Shown one piece after another: positions 27,725 through 36,098 of a stretch of DNA of 64,000 nucleotides. The notes under the pieces were generated by a model. It made no database searches and was not told the origin of the DNA. It saw only the letters and a program-made list of their open reading frames with translations. Where the stretch lies: the NCBI GenBank assembly GCA_021296065.1, contig JAGWBD010000007.1, positions 1 through 64,000 on the forward strand, written 5' to 3'. How positions within the stretch are numbered: position 1 is the stretch's first letter; each line of letters begins with the position of its first letter. A program made the translations under genes and the position numbers. The stretch is from Anaerolineae bacterium (lineage in GTDB: Bacteria > Chloroflexota > Anaerolineae > Aggregatilineales > Phototrophicaceae).

Positions 27725-30472
27725 TCACAGCAGATCAATCGGGTCGAGGTCGATGATCCAGTCGCGGCCGGGCTGCAGTGCGTCCAGCGCGCGACCGGGA
27801 TTCGCGCTGCGCAGCAGAAGATGCCAGCGGTACTGGCGGCGGATGCGGGTGAAAAAGCAGGGCGCGGGTCCGATGAGTTCGCTGCCCCGCAGGTCCTGCG
27901 CCTCAATGATGTCGCGCAACTGTTGCGCCGCCTGGCGGGCTTCCTGTTCGGCGCGGGCCTCGCTTTCGCGCTGGATGAGGATGCGCGCCAGGCGCCGGAA
28001 GGGCGGGTGCCCCAGGCTACGGCGCCATGCGATTTCCTGTTCGTGAAAATTGCGATAGTCCTGGTTGGCGGCCGTCTGGATGGCGTAATGCTCCGGCTGG
28101 TAGGTCTGCAAAATGGCCCGCCCGCCCGCCAGCCCTCGTCCGGCGCGCCCGGCCGTCTGGGTCAGCAACTGGAAGCTGCGCTCGCCGGCGCGGAAGTCCG
28201 GCAGGTTGAGGCCGTGGTCGGCGTTGACCATGCCCGCCAGGGTCACCATGGGCAGGTCCAGGCCGCGTGCGATCATCTGCGTGCCGACCAGAATGTCCGC
28301 CTCGTGGTCGCTGAAGCGCTGTAGCAGGCGGTCATGGGCGACCGGGCTGCGGGCGCTGTCGGCATCCCAACGCAGGACGCGGGCGCGCGGGAAGAGCCGC
28401 TGCAATTCCTGCTCGACCTGCTGGGTGCCGGCCCCGAAATAACGGATTCGGCGCGAGCGGCAGTCCGGACAACTGCGGGGAGGCGCGCGCTCAAAGTTGC
28501 AGAGATGACAGCGCAGGCGGCTGTCGTGGCGGTGCCAGGTGAGGGAGTTGTCGCAATTGGGGCAGCGCTCCACGTGGCCGCAATCGCGACAAAAGACCCA
28601 GGTGTTGGCGCCGCGCCGGTTCAGAAAAAGCAGGGCCTGCTGCTCCTGGGCCAGGACTTCGCGCAGGCCAGTCTGCAAGGCGCGGCTGAAAATGCTGGTG
28701 TTGCCGTTGCGCAGTTCGCTGCGCATGTCGACCAGCGTTACCGGCGCCAGCTCGACCATCAGCGCCAGGCCGGCGGGCGCCGGCACGTAGCGCGCTTCCA
28801 GCTTGCGCGTTTCGCTCAGCTGTCGGATGCGGCGGCGGTGGCCCATGATTCGTTGCGGCAACTCCAGCAGACGCAGGTCCCCGCGTTGCGCGCGGTGAAA
28901 GGTCTCGACATCGGGCGTGGCGCTGCCTGGCAGCAGGATGCCGTCGTTGGCGCGCATCATCGCTTCGGCGACGCTGCGCGCGTGGTACCAGGGGATGGCG
29001 GCGTCCGGCCCCTGGCGATAGCTGGCGTCGTGTTCCTCGTCGAGAATGACGAGGCCGACGTCCGGCAAGGGAGTGAACAGCGCCGAGCGGGTGCCGACCA
29101 CCACCTGAATCTCGCCCGTCCGCGCCTTGCGCCAGACGTGGTGGCGTTCACGGTCGCCGAGGCCGCTGTGCGAGACGGCGACCTGACCCGGAAAGCGGGC
29201 CGTGACGCGACGCAGGGTCTGCGCGGTGAGCGCGATTTCCGGCACCAGAAAGAGCGCCTGGCGGCCCTGCGCCAGCACGCGTTCGATGGCGCGCAGGTAG
29301 ATTTCGGTCTTGCCACTGCCGGTCACGCCGAAGAGCAGAAAACGACGCTTTTGCGCCTCTCTTACCTGCGGCCAGCGGTCGATCTCGGCCCTGATTTCCC
29401 GCCAGACGGCCTGCTGCCCGGGGGTGAGCGGCGGCGCTTCTTCCGGCACAAAGTCACGGGCCACTTTTGCGTTAAACCAACTTTCGGCGCTGCCGAGGTG
29501 AATCAGACCGGCGTCCTCCAGGCGCTTTAGACCGGCAAGGGTGATGCCGGTCTCATGCTGCAAGAGGCGGGTTGCCACAGGCGCGTCCGCCCGGGCCAGC
29601 AACTGCAGGGCGCGCAACGGCCGCTCCGCCTGGCGCAGGGTGAGGAGCGTTGCGCCCAGTTCGCTGGAAGGGACGGCGCAGACGAGGCGTTCGCTATCCC
29701 CTGCAGCAACGCGGCGCAGCAAGCCCTCGCGTTGCGCCCGCAGCAGCGTGGCGTTGGAGGCGATGTCCAGGGCTTCCTCGAGCGGCAGGCCCTCCGGTCC
29801 GGCCCGCGCCACCTGGTGCAGCAGGTCCGCGCGCCGTGAGCGGCGTCCGAGTTGATGGCGGTGGGCGTCGATGCTGTCGCGGGGAATGGCCAGCATGGCC
29901 GTGCGCAACTGCCGCGGCCGCGCTGGCGGCAGGAGGGTGGGCTCGCTGCGCAACAGGCCGGCAGCCTCCAGCCCGCTGAGTGATTCACGCCAGTTGGTTT
30001 TGGGCAAGGCGCTTCCGAGCTGCGTGCTGGTCAGCGGGCCGCGCCGTTGCAGCAGGCCCAGCACTTGCCGGTCCAGGGAGTCCAGTTCACCTGCACCACT
30101 TTCCTGCGCACCCTTGATCAACGAAACACGCGTGCTGCGTCGGCTGCCCAAGCCGGGTGGCAGGAAAAGCCACAGGCAGGGACCGGGCGGCATACGGAAG
30201 CGCCGGCTGATCCAGAGCGCCAGTTCGATTTGCTGCGCGCTCAGGAATGGCTCGGGATCAAGCAGGGCTTCCAGCGGTTTCGTGTGCGCGATTTCGCTGT
30301 GGTCATTGAGTGCAACCAGGATGCCGGGTTGCAGGCCGGTGCCGAAACGGACGCGCACCAACTGGCCGGGCCGGACCCGGTGCTGCAAGGCTTCAGGTAC
30401 ATGCCAGGTGAAAGTGCCAGGCAGCGGCACGTTGAGGGCGACCTCGGCGAAGCACTCGGGCCTGGTGGACAT
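27725..30472 (-). CDS. priA: Primosomal protein N' (replication restart helicase PriA)
   Basis: LLFGVTGSGKTEIYLRAIE, VILDEEHDASYRQ, zinc-binding CRDCGHVERCPNCDNSL...CHLCNF, GTQMIARGLDLPMVTL. Confidence 0.96.
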   Translation of the reverse strand: MSTRPECFAEVALNVPLPGTFTWHVPEALQHRVRPGQLVRVRFGTGLQPGILVALNDHSEIAHTKPLEALLDPEPFLSAQQIELALWISRRFRMPPGPCLWLFLPPGLGSRRSTRVSLIKGAQESGAGELDSLDRQVLGLLQRRGPLTSTQLGSALPKTNWRESLSGLEAAGLLRSEPTLLPPARPRQLRTAMLAIPRDSIDAHRHQLGRRSRRADLLHQVARAGPEGLPLEEALDIASNATLLRAQREGLLRRVAAGDSERLVCAVPSSELGATLLTLRQAERPLRALQLLARADAPVATRLLQHETGITLAGLKRLEDAGLIHLGSAESWFNAKVARDFVPEEAPPLTPGQQAVWREIRAEIDRWPQVREAQKRRFLLFGVTGSGKTEIYLRAIERVLAQGRQALFLVPEIALTAQTLRRVTARFPGQVAVSHSGLGDRERHHVWRKARTGEIQVVVGTRSALFTPLPDVGLVILDEEHDASYRQGPDAAIPWYHARSVAEAMMRANDGILLPGSATPDVETFHRAQRGDLRLLELPQRIMGHRRRIRQLSETRKLEARYVPAPAGLALMVELAPVTLVDMRSELRNGNTSIFSRALQTGLREVLAQEQQALLFLNRRGANTWVFCRDCGHVERCPNCDNSLTWHRHDSRLRCHLCNFERAPPRSCPDCRSRRIRYFGAGTQQVEQELQRLFPRARVLRWDADSARSPVAHDRLLQRFSDHEADILVGTQMIARGLDLPMVTLAGMVNADHGLNLPDFRAGERSFQLLTQTAGRAGRGLAGGRAILQTYQPEHYAIQTAANQDYRNFHEQEIAWRRSLGHPPFRRLARILIQRESEARAEQEARQAAQQLRDIIEAQDLRGSELIGPAPCFFTRIRRQYRWHLLLRSANPGRALDALQPGRDWIIDLDPIDLL

Positions 30473-30498
30473 GGCAGGCGGACAGTGATTTACAGCGT

Positions 30499-30508
30499 CA
30501 GTATAGCA
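30499..30508 (-). promoter_or_regulatory. Extended -10 promoter TGCTATACTG upstream of priA
   Basis: Same 10-mer as before the tRNA-Thr cluster and the 53727 gene. Confidence 0.55.
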
Positions 30509-30530
30509 GGGCGTGGGGGCGGAATCGCGT

Positions 30531-31901
30531 TCAACGTATGGGAAAGAGTTCGGAGAGCGGGCCCATCAGCCCGTTGGCGTCGCGGGCGGCGATCGCCAGA
30601 CTGGTGAAATTCTGTGGCACAAAGCCTTCCCAGGTGACGCTGGTGCTGCCTTCGATATCAAACTGCACGTAGCGCCTGGCGCCGGGTCGGCGCAGGGCCA
30701 CGACGTAACCACTGGCGCCCGGCACCGGTTCCCAGACCAGGGTGCGCCCGCCGTTTTCCGCCTCCCGCAGGGCGATGTTGCGTGGCGGACGTGGACCGTC
30801 GGCGACGGCGGTGACGACGGCCAGCACGGCGCGCGTCACACGGGTGAGGTAACTGGCCTGCACGATTTCGATCGTATCGCGGGCGTTGTTCTGGCGCGTG
30901 CTGTCCTCAAGGCTCTGAATCAGACGGAAGGCGGGGTAGCCGGCATCGCTGAAGGTGATGTGATCGCTGTAGCGTCCGGCGCGGTCTGCGCTATCGTGCA
31001 GGACAAGCTCCAGGTCCGGGACATGATTGAGGGCCAGCAGTTCGACGGTGCGGGCTGCTTCCCGCGAGGGCGAAGTATCCGGGCCTTCAGAATAGACGCG
31101 CAGGCGGTCGGGATCGCTGTTGCCCAGCGCATCCAGGGGGCTGCCGATGCTGTCAAGGTTGATCATCAGGCGGATGTCGATGCCGCTGGGCTTCAGGTAA
31201 TCGTGGACGAATGAGATGCTGCCGCGACGTCCCACTTCCTCAGCTGAAAAGGCGACGAACATGATGGCGCTGCGATGCGGGCGCGAACTCAGCACGCGCG
31301 CCAGTTCAAGCAGGGCGGCCACGCCGCTGCCATTGTCATTAGCGCCCGGCGCGGGCGCGTTGCCGTCGTTCTGGTTGCTGCCGGTGCTGTCGTAGTGGGC
31401 GCCGATGAGCAACGTGCCGGCCGCGGGTTCGCTGCCGCTGAGGAAGGCGACGATGTTGCGCGCCTCGCTGCGAACGCCGGCCCAGTCCAGATCAAAAGGC
31501 TGCGGAAAAACGACCAGTCTGCCCTGGGAGGAGGCGCGAATGCCCTCAAACTGGCGCAGAACCCAGTCCGCCGCGGCGCCGATGCCGCGATTCGGGTTGC
31601 CGTAGTCGGAGTTGACATGGCGCGTTTCGAACCCCTGCAGGGTAGCGATGTGCGACATCAGTCGGTCCGATTCGATTTGGTTGCCATAGTTCAGCAGAAG
31701 CGACGTGGCATCCGGCGCACCGGTGACCGCGGCCGGCGGCAACTGTTGCGGGCTGAGTGTGGCGTAGCCGATGGTGGGTTGCGGCGTGATGCGGGGGGTC
31801 GGGATCAGGGTGGGGGGTGCGCTGCGCGTCCCCAGGTCACAGGCGAGCGCCGCCAGCGCCAGCGCCGCGAGAACGAGTGTGACCCTGGCGACCGGTTTCA
31901 T
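30531..31901 (-). CDS. M28-family metallopeptidase, lipoprotein
   Basis: Lipobox LAALAC; LLIGAHYDSTG, PGANDNGSGVAALLELARVL, VAFSAEEVGRRGS. Confidence 0.9.
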   Translation of the reverse strand: MKPVARVTLVLAALALAALACDLGTRSAPPTLIPTPRITPQPTIGYATLSPQQLPPAAVTGAPDATSLLLNYGNQIESDRLMSHIATLQGFETRHVNSDYGNPNRGIGAAADWVLRQFEGIRASSQGRLVVFPQPFDLDWAGVRSEARNIVAFLSGSEPAAGTLLIGAHYDSTGSNQNDGNAPAPGANDNGSGVAALLELARVLSSRPHRSAIMFVAFSAEEVGRRGSISFVHDYLKPSGIDIRLMINLDSIGSPLDALGNSDPDRLRVYSEGPDTSPSREAARTVELLALNHVPDLELVLHDSADRAGRYSDHITFSDAGYPAFRLIQSLEDSTRQNNARDTIEIVQASYLTRVTRAVLAVVTAVADGPRPPRNIALREAENGGRTLVWEPVPGASGYVVALRRPGARRYVQFDIEGSTSVTWEGFVPQNFTSLAIAARDANGLMGPLSELFPIR

Positions 31902-31939
31902 GGCGGAAATAGTATCACAAACGGCCCTGCAGCCGGGTC

Positions 31940-32452
31940 TCAGTCCTTGCGCACGATTTCCCAGGCAAGGTGATTGATTTCGGGGAAAAGCAGCTTCTCG
32001 CAGGCCAGACGCACGGCGCCGCTGCTGCCGGGCAGGGACACGACCAGGGTGCGACGGTAGACCCCGGCGGTGGCGCGGCTGAACATGGCCGCCGGGCCGA
32101 TGTCCTCATAACTGAGCATGCGAATGAGCTCGCCGAAGCCGGGGAGGGTCTTCTCCATGTGGCGGCTGAGCACGTCGAAGGTGGTGTCGCGCGGGCTGAT
32201 GCCGGTGCCGCCGTTAAAGACGATGATCTGGATGGCGGGCATGGCCGCCAGTTGCTGCAGGGCTGCGGCCACCTCGTCGGGCTCATCGCGAATGAGTCGG
32301 TAAGCGCCGACGCGATGGCCCAGCGCCTCCAGTTGCCCTGACAGCCAGGCGCGATTGCGGTCCGTTTGCGGCGTGCGGCTGTCGCTGACGGTGACAATGG
32401 CCAGGGTGACGGGCTGGTTGCCCGCGCGTTGGTGGTGTTCGGCTACGGTCAT
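31940..32452 (-). CDS. moaB: Molybdenum cofactor biosynthesis protein B
   Basis: [43 protein letters not shown]. Confidence 0.92.
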   Translation of the reverse strand: MTVAEHHQRAGNQPVTLAIVTVSDSRTPQTDRNRAWLSGQLEALGHRVGAYRLIRDEPDEVAAALQQLAAMPAIQIIVFNGGTGISPRDTTFDVLSRHMEKTLPGFGELIRMLSYEDIGPAAMFSRATAGVYRRTLVVSLPGSSGAVRLACEKLLFPEINHLAWEIVRKD

Positions 32453-32509
32453 GTCAGGGGAGGGGGTGTCATTGTCGCCATTGGCGGGTGGCGAAGGCCG
32501 GCAGGTTGT

Positions 32510-32791
32510 TCAGCGAGATCTGCCGGAGGCAGCGACTCGACGCTGCGGGCTGCGCGGGGCCGGGCCAGCGGACTTTGCAGGTTGGTCGGAGGCGGCAGTG
32601 GTCCGGGTAAAGTCCTCTCCATCCACCTCTTCATCTTCCTGGTCAAGCAATTCCTGAATCAGCTTTATTCGTTCGGCTTTCGGCATGTCAGGGGGAATGA
32701 CGACGCAACGGGTTTCCTCGTCTTCCTCACCGCGGGCATGAGCCAGGGCTTGCTGCGCGCTCCGAATCAGGCGTTCACCTGCTTTACTCAC
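32510..32791 (-). CDS. Putative antitoxin of the RelE/HigB-like module
   Basis: MSKAGERLIRSAQQALAHARGEEDEE start resembles HigA-type partners; lies directly downstream of the toxin; no clear HTH. Confidence 0.55.
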   Translation of the reverse strand: MSKAGERLIRSAQQALAHARGEEDEETRCVVIPPDMPKAERIKLIQELLDQEDEEVDGEDFTRTTAASDQPAKSAGPAPRSPQRRVAASGRSR

Positions 32792-32821
32792 GATCTTCCT
32801 CCATGTTTACGAGGGCAAGGC

Positions 32822-33178
32822 TCAACTTGCCTCGTGGGCTGCCCTGATTTGACTTATGATCACCCTCAGAGCGTTTCTTTCTGCCTGTGTCAAGTCGACT
32901 CTATCACCTTTTGCAGAGATATCGAACAGGTATATGCTGTCTGCTGACCCTGATGAAACGAAACAGGTGATAACCCGGTAACGTCCACTCTTCCCTTTTC
33001 CACGCCCGGCGAAGCGAATCTTGCGGGCACCATCGGTACCGGGAATGACCACGCCAGTTTCGGGGCTACGTTTAAGCGTATCCAGTATGATTGCCAGTTC
33101 CCGGTCAGGGATCCTGGAACGTTTGGCGCGCCTTCTGAATTCGAGTGTGAGCCTTACAATTGTCGGCTTTTCGCTCAT
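32822..33178 (-). CDS. RelE/HigB-family toxin
   Basis: GARKIRFAGRGKGKSGRYRVITCFVS...IYLFDISAKGDRVDLTQAERNALR. Confidence 0.8.
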   Translation of the reverse strand: MSEKPTIVRLTLEFRRRAKRSRIPDRELAIILDTLKRSPETGVVIPGTDGARKIRFAGRGKGKSGRYRVITCFVSSGSADSIYLFDISAKGDRVDLTQAERNALRVIISQIRAAHEAS

Positions 33179-33238
33179 TCAGTTGCCCCTGGCTGCGACG
33201 TTGGTGGCGGGGAAGGGCGGCGGGCTGGCGTAAGGCGA

Positions 33239-33556
33239 TCAGCGGTCCCGCAGGTGACGGGTCGCGCGTTGTTCCTCGAGCAGTTCTTCGAGGGTGGTGA
33301 TGTCTTCTTCGTCCAGTTCTTCTTCCTGGGCGACGCGCTGCGCCAGGCCTTCGTTGCGTTTGAGCCTGGCAATACGCTCCTGTTCCTGCTCCCTGCCGGA
33401 ACCGCGCCAGATGAAAAAGGTGCTGAACACGGCGCCAATGACGAACATGGGCGCGAATTCACCTGCCAGACTGTCGAAGACGGCCAGGGCGACGAGAAGT
33501 ATGGCCATGATCAGCCAGATGGCGATGGTGGATACCATGCGGGCAATGTCATTCAT
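33239..33556 (-). CDS. Small membrane protein, two TM plus acidic coiled C-terminus
   Basis: IAIWLIMAILLVALAVF, FAPMFVIGAVFSTFFIW, EEELDEEDITTLEELLEEQ; start overlaps upstream stop. Confidence 0.6.
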   Translation of the reverse strand: MNDIARMVSTIAIWLIMAILLVALAVFDSLAGEFAPMFVIGAVFSTFFIWRGSGREQEQERIARLKRNEGLAQRVAQEEELDEEDITTLEELLEEQRATRHLRDR

Positions 33557-34035
33557 CAGCCGGACATCCCCAGGGCGTCGAAGACGCGCGGCGTGATCAG
33601 CCATTCCAGAGTGCCGCTGCTGGCGCCGGCGTCGATTTTCAGGCGCGCCAGACCACCGGGCTTCATGCTGACATGCGCGCCGCAGAGTTCTTGCACGACC
33701 ATCGGCAGATAAGGATTGTGGCCCACGCAGAGCAGGTCCGCGTCTGGCGGGAGTTCAGCCAGCAGCGCAGGCAGGTCAGCGGCGCTGAAGCCGTAGTCCA
33801 GCGACGGACGCTCCTCGACCGCCACGCCCAGCGCTGCGGCGACGATGTCCGCCGTCTGGCGGGAGCGGACGCGCGGGCTGCTGAAGATGCCCGCCGGCCG
33901 CAACTCCAGACGCGCCATGACCCGGGCGGCCCTTTCCATACGCTCGATGCCGGCGGGCGTGAGGCGACGCTGCGCATCGCGGACGTTGTGCGCTTCCGCC
34001 TTGCCGTGCCGCAGTAGATAGAGACGCATGGTCAA
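33556..34035 (-). CDS. Histidine phosphatase (SixA-like)
   Basis: LYLLRHGKAEAHN, SSPRVRSRQTADIVAAAL, LLCVGHNPYLPMVVQEL. Confidence 0.88.
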   Translation of the reverse strand: MTMRLYLLRHGKAEAHNVRDAQRRLTPAGIERMERAARVMARLELRPAGIFSSPRVRSRQTADIVAAALGVAVEERPSLDYGFSAADLPALLAELPPDADLLCVGHNPYLPMVVQELCGAHVSMKPGGLARLKIDAGASSGTLEWLITPRVFDALGMSG

Positions 34036-34096
34036 TTGCAGCCTTTAAAGGCAAACGGAGCCAGGGGCCCCGGTTGGCAGGACTTTGGTTGCAAAG

Positions 34097-34168
34097 AGCG
34101 GGAGATGAGATTCGAACTCACGACATCTTCCTTGGCAAGGAAGCATTCTACCGCTGAATTACTCCCGC
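34097..34168 (-). tRNA. tRNA-Gly (GCC)
   Basis: Reverse complement GCGGGAGTAATTCAGCGGTAGAATGCTTCCTTGCCAAGGAAGATGTCGTGAGTTCGAATCTCATCTCCCGC. Confidence 0.94.
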
Positions 34169-34177
34169 AAGTCAAAA

Positions 34178-34187
34178 CAGTGTAGCA
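34178..34187 (-). promoter_or_regulatory. Extended -10 promoter TGCTACACTG for tRNA-Gly
   Basis: 10 nt upstream of the tRNA 5' end. Confidence 0.55.
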
Positions 34188-34230
34188 TATTTGCCGCGCC
34201 GCGCAAGACATTCAACCATCGAGGTGTCCC

Positions 34231-35475
34231 TTGACTGCAGAAATACGTCGCGCCTGGCGCGTGTGGTTGTTGTGGAGTGGCGGCCAGGCCCTGCTCTCGT
34301 CGCTGGCCTTCACCGCCATCATGATTTATCGCATCACCGAAGTTGGCCTGTCGCCCCTGGAACTGGTGCTGGTCGGCACGGTGATGGAACTGGTGGTCTT
34401 CCTCTTCGAGATTCCGACCGGCGTGGTGGCGGACGTCCACAGCCGGCGCCTCTCCATGCTCATCGGCGCCGTATTGATGGGTCTGGCCTTTATGTTGGAA
34501 GGGTTGGTGCCCACCTTCGGCGCGCTACTGCTGGCGCAGGCGATCTGGGGTCTGGGCTACACTTTTACCAGTGGCGCCAGCCAGGCATGGATCAGCGACG
34601 AAATCGGTGAAGAAGCGGCGTCGCGGGCCTTCCTGCGTGGCGCACAGGCGGGCACCGTCGCCGGCCTGCTCGGGATCGTCGGCAGCATCCTGCTGGCCAG
34701 TATCCAGATCAACCTGCCCATAGTGCTGGCCGGAGTCCTGATGCTGGCTCTGGCAGCGCTGCTGGCCTTAATCATGCCCGAACACAACTTCAAACCCATT
34801 GCGCGTGAGGAACGGGACAACTGGAGCGCCATGCGGGCCACCCTGCGCGCGGGACTCGACCTGCTGCGACAGCGGCCGGTGCTGCGCATTGTGCTGCTGG
34901 TGGAGTTGATCGCCGGCCTGTACAGCGAAGGCTTCGAGCGCCTGTGGCAGAAACACATTCTGGAGACCTTCACCCTGCCGAATCTGGGCGGGCTGCAACT
35001 GCAGCCGGTCGCCTGGTACGGTCTCTACGAGCTGGTGGCCAGCCTCGGCGTCATCGCTCTGACGGAGTTTCTGGGCCGGCGCGTACGTCTGACGCGGCAG
35101 GGACCGGCGGTGCGCGCGCTGCTCCTGCTCAATCTGGCCATCGTGACGGGCATCCTGGTTTTCAGCCTGACGGACAACCTTGCGCTGGCCGCGCTGGCGC
35201 TGCTGTGCCTGACGGCGACGCGCGCTGCCGCCACGCCTGTCAGCAACGCCTGGCTCAACCAGAGCGCCGAGCCGGGAATACGCGCCACCCTTTTCTCGCT
35301 CCACGGTCAGGTCAATTCGATCGGGCAGGTCGCCGGCGGGCCGCCGGCCGGGCTGATCGGGCAGCGTTCGCTGCGCGCGGCCCTGTTGGCCAGCGGCCTG
35401 GTGCAGACCTGCTCGTTGCCGCTACTGGGGCTGGCGTTGCGACGGGCGCCGGTGGACGAAGGGAGAGACGATTAG
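34231..35475 (+). CDS. MFS transporter
   Basis: Multi-TM; FLFEIPTGVVADVHSRRLSMLIGAVLMGLAFMLEG; TTG start. Confidence 0.87.
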   Translation: MTAEIRRAWRVWLLWSGGQALLSSLAFTAIMIYRITEVGLSPLELVLVGTVMELVVFLFEIPTGVVADVHSRRLSMLIGAVLMGLAFMLEGLVPTFGALLLAQAIWGLGYTFTSGASQAWISDEIGEEAASRAFLRGAQAGTVAGLLGIVGSILLASIQINLPIVLAGVLMLALAALLALIMPEHNFKPIAREERDNWSAMRATLRAGLDLLRQRPVLRIVLLVELIAGLYSEGFERLWQKHILETFTLPNLGGLQLQPVAWYGLYELVASLGVIALTEFLGRRVRLTRQGPAVRALLLLNLAIVTGILVFSLTDNLALAALALLCLTATRAAATPVSNAWLNQSAEPGIRATLFSLHGQVNSIGQVAGGPPAGLIGQRSLRAALLASGLVQTCSLPLLGLALRRAPVDEGRDD

Positions 35476-35930
35476 TTGGTGGACTGGGTGTAGCTGCCTG
35501 GCGAGCCCTGGTTGCCTTCCTTGCCATCCGGCCAGACGGTGTTGTTGTTGAAGCGCACCCCGTTGACGTTGGCGCCGCGCAGACTGGCGCGCAACAGGTT
35601 GGCGTCGTTCAGGTTGGCGCTCTTGAGGTTGGCGCCGGCCAGATTGGAATCCTGCAGGTTGGCGCCGCTGAGGTCCGCGCCCTGCAGGACGGCGCCCTGC
35701 AGGTCGGCACCTGGCAATTGCGCCAGCGACAGGTTGGTGTAATACAGGTTGGCGGAGCGCAGGGTGGCCTCCCGCAGGCGGGAGGAGGACATGTTGGCCT
35801 GTTTCAGGTTGGCGCCGTTGAGGTCCAGGCGCGTCATGTCCAGTTCTTGCAGGTTGACGCCCGCCAGCCTTGGGTTGGGGCCGGCAGCGATGAGCATCAG
35901 GACCAGCTGCTGCCGGGTTATTTCAGGCAT
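35472..35930 (-). CDS. Pentapeptide-repeat protein
   Basis: Serial A(D/N)LxG-type units: GADLQGAVLQGADLSGANLQDSNLAGANLKSANLNDANL. Confidence 0.93.
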   Translation of the reverse strand: MPEITRQQLVLMLIAAGPNPRLAGVNLQELDMTRLDLNGANLKQANMSSSRLREATLRSANLYYTNLSLAQLPGADLQGAVLQGADLSGANLQDSNLAGANLKSANLNDANLLRASLRGANVNGVRFNNNTVWPDGKEGNQGSPGSYTQSTN

Positions 35931-36098
35931 GTCCCTGGCTCCGGAAGATCACGACGCAACAACCGCCAGTGTACCTTTGCAGTCGCCTGGCGGCCAGGCA
36001 AGACCTGTACCACCAGGCATGGTCATGGTTTGGGCGGCGCCCGGTCACAGGCGGCATCGTTGGCGGGCGGCTCCTCCGGCCCGGGCGGGTTCTTCGCG

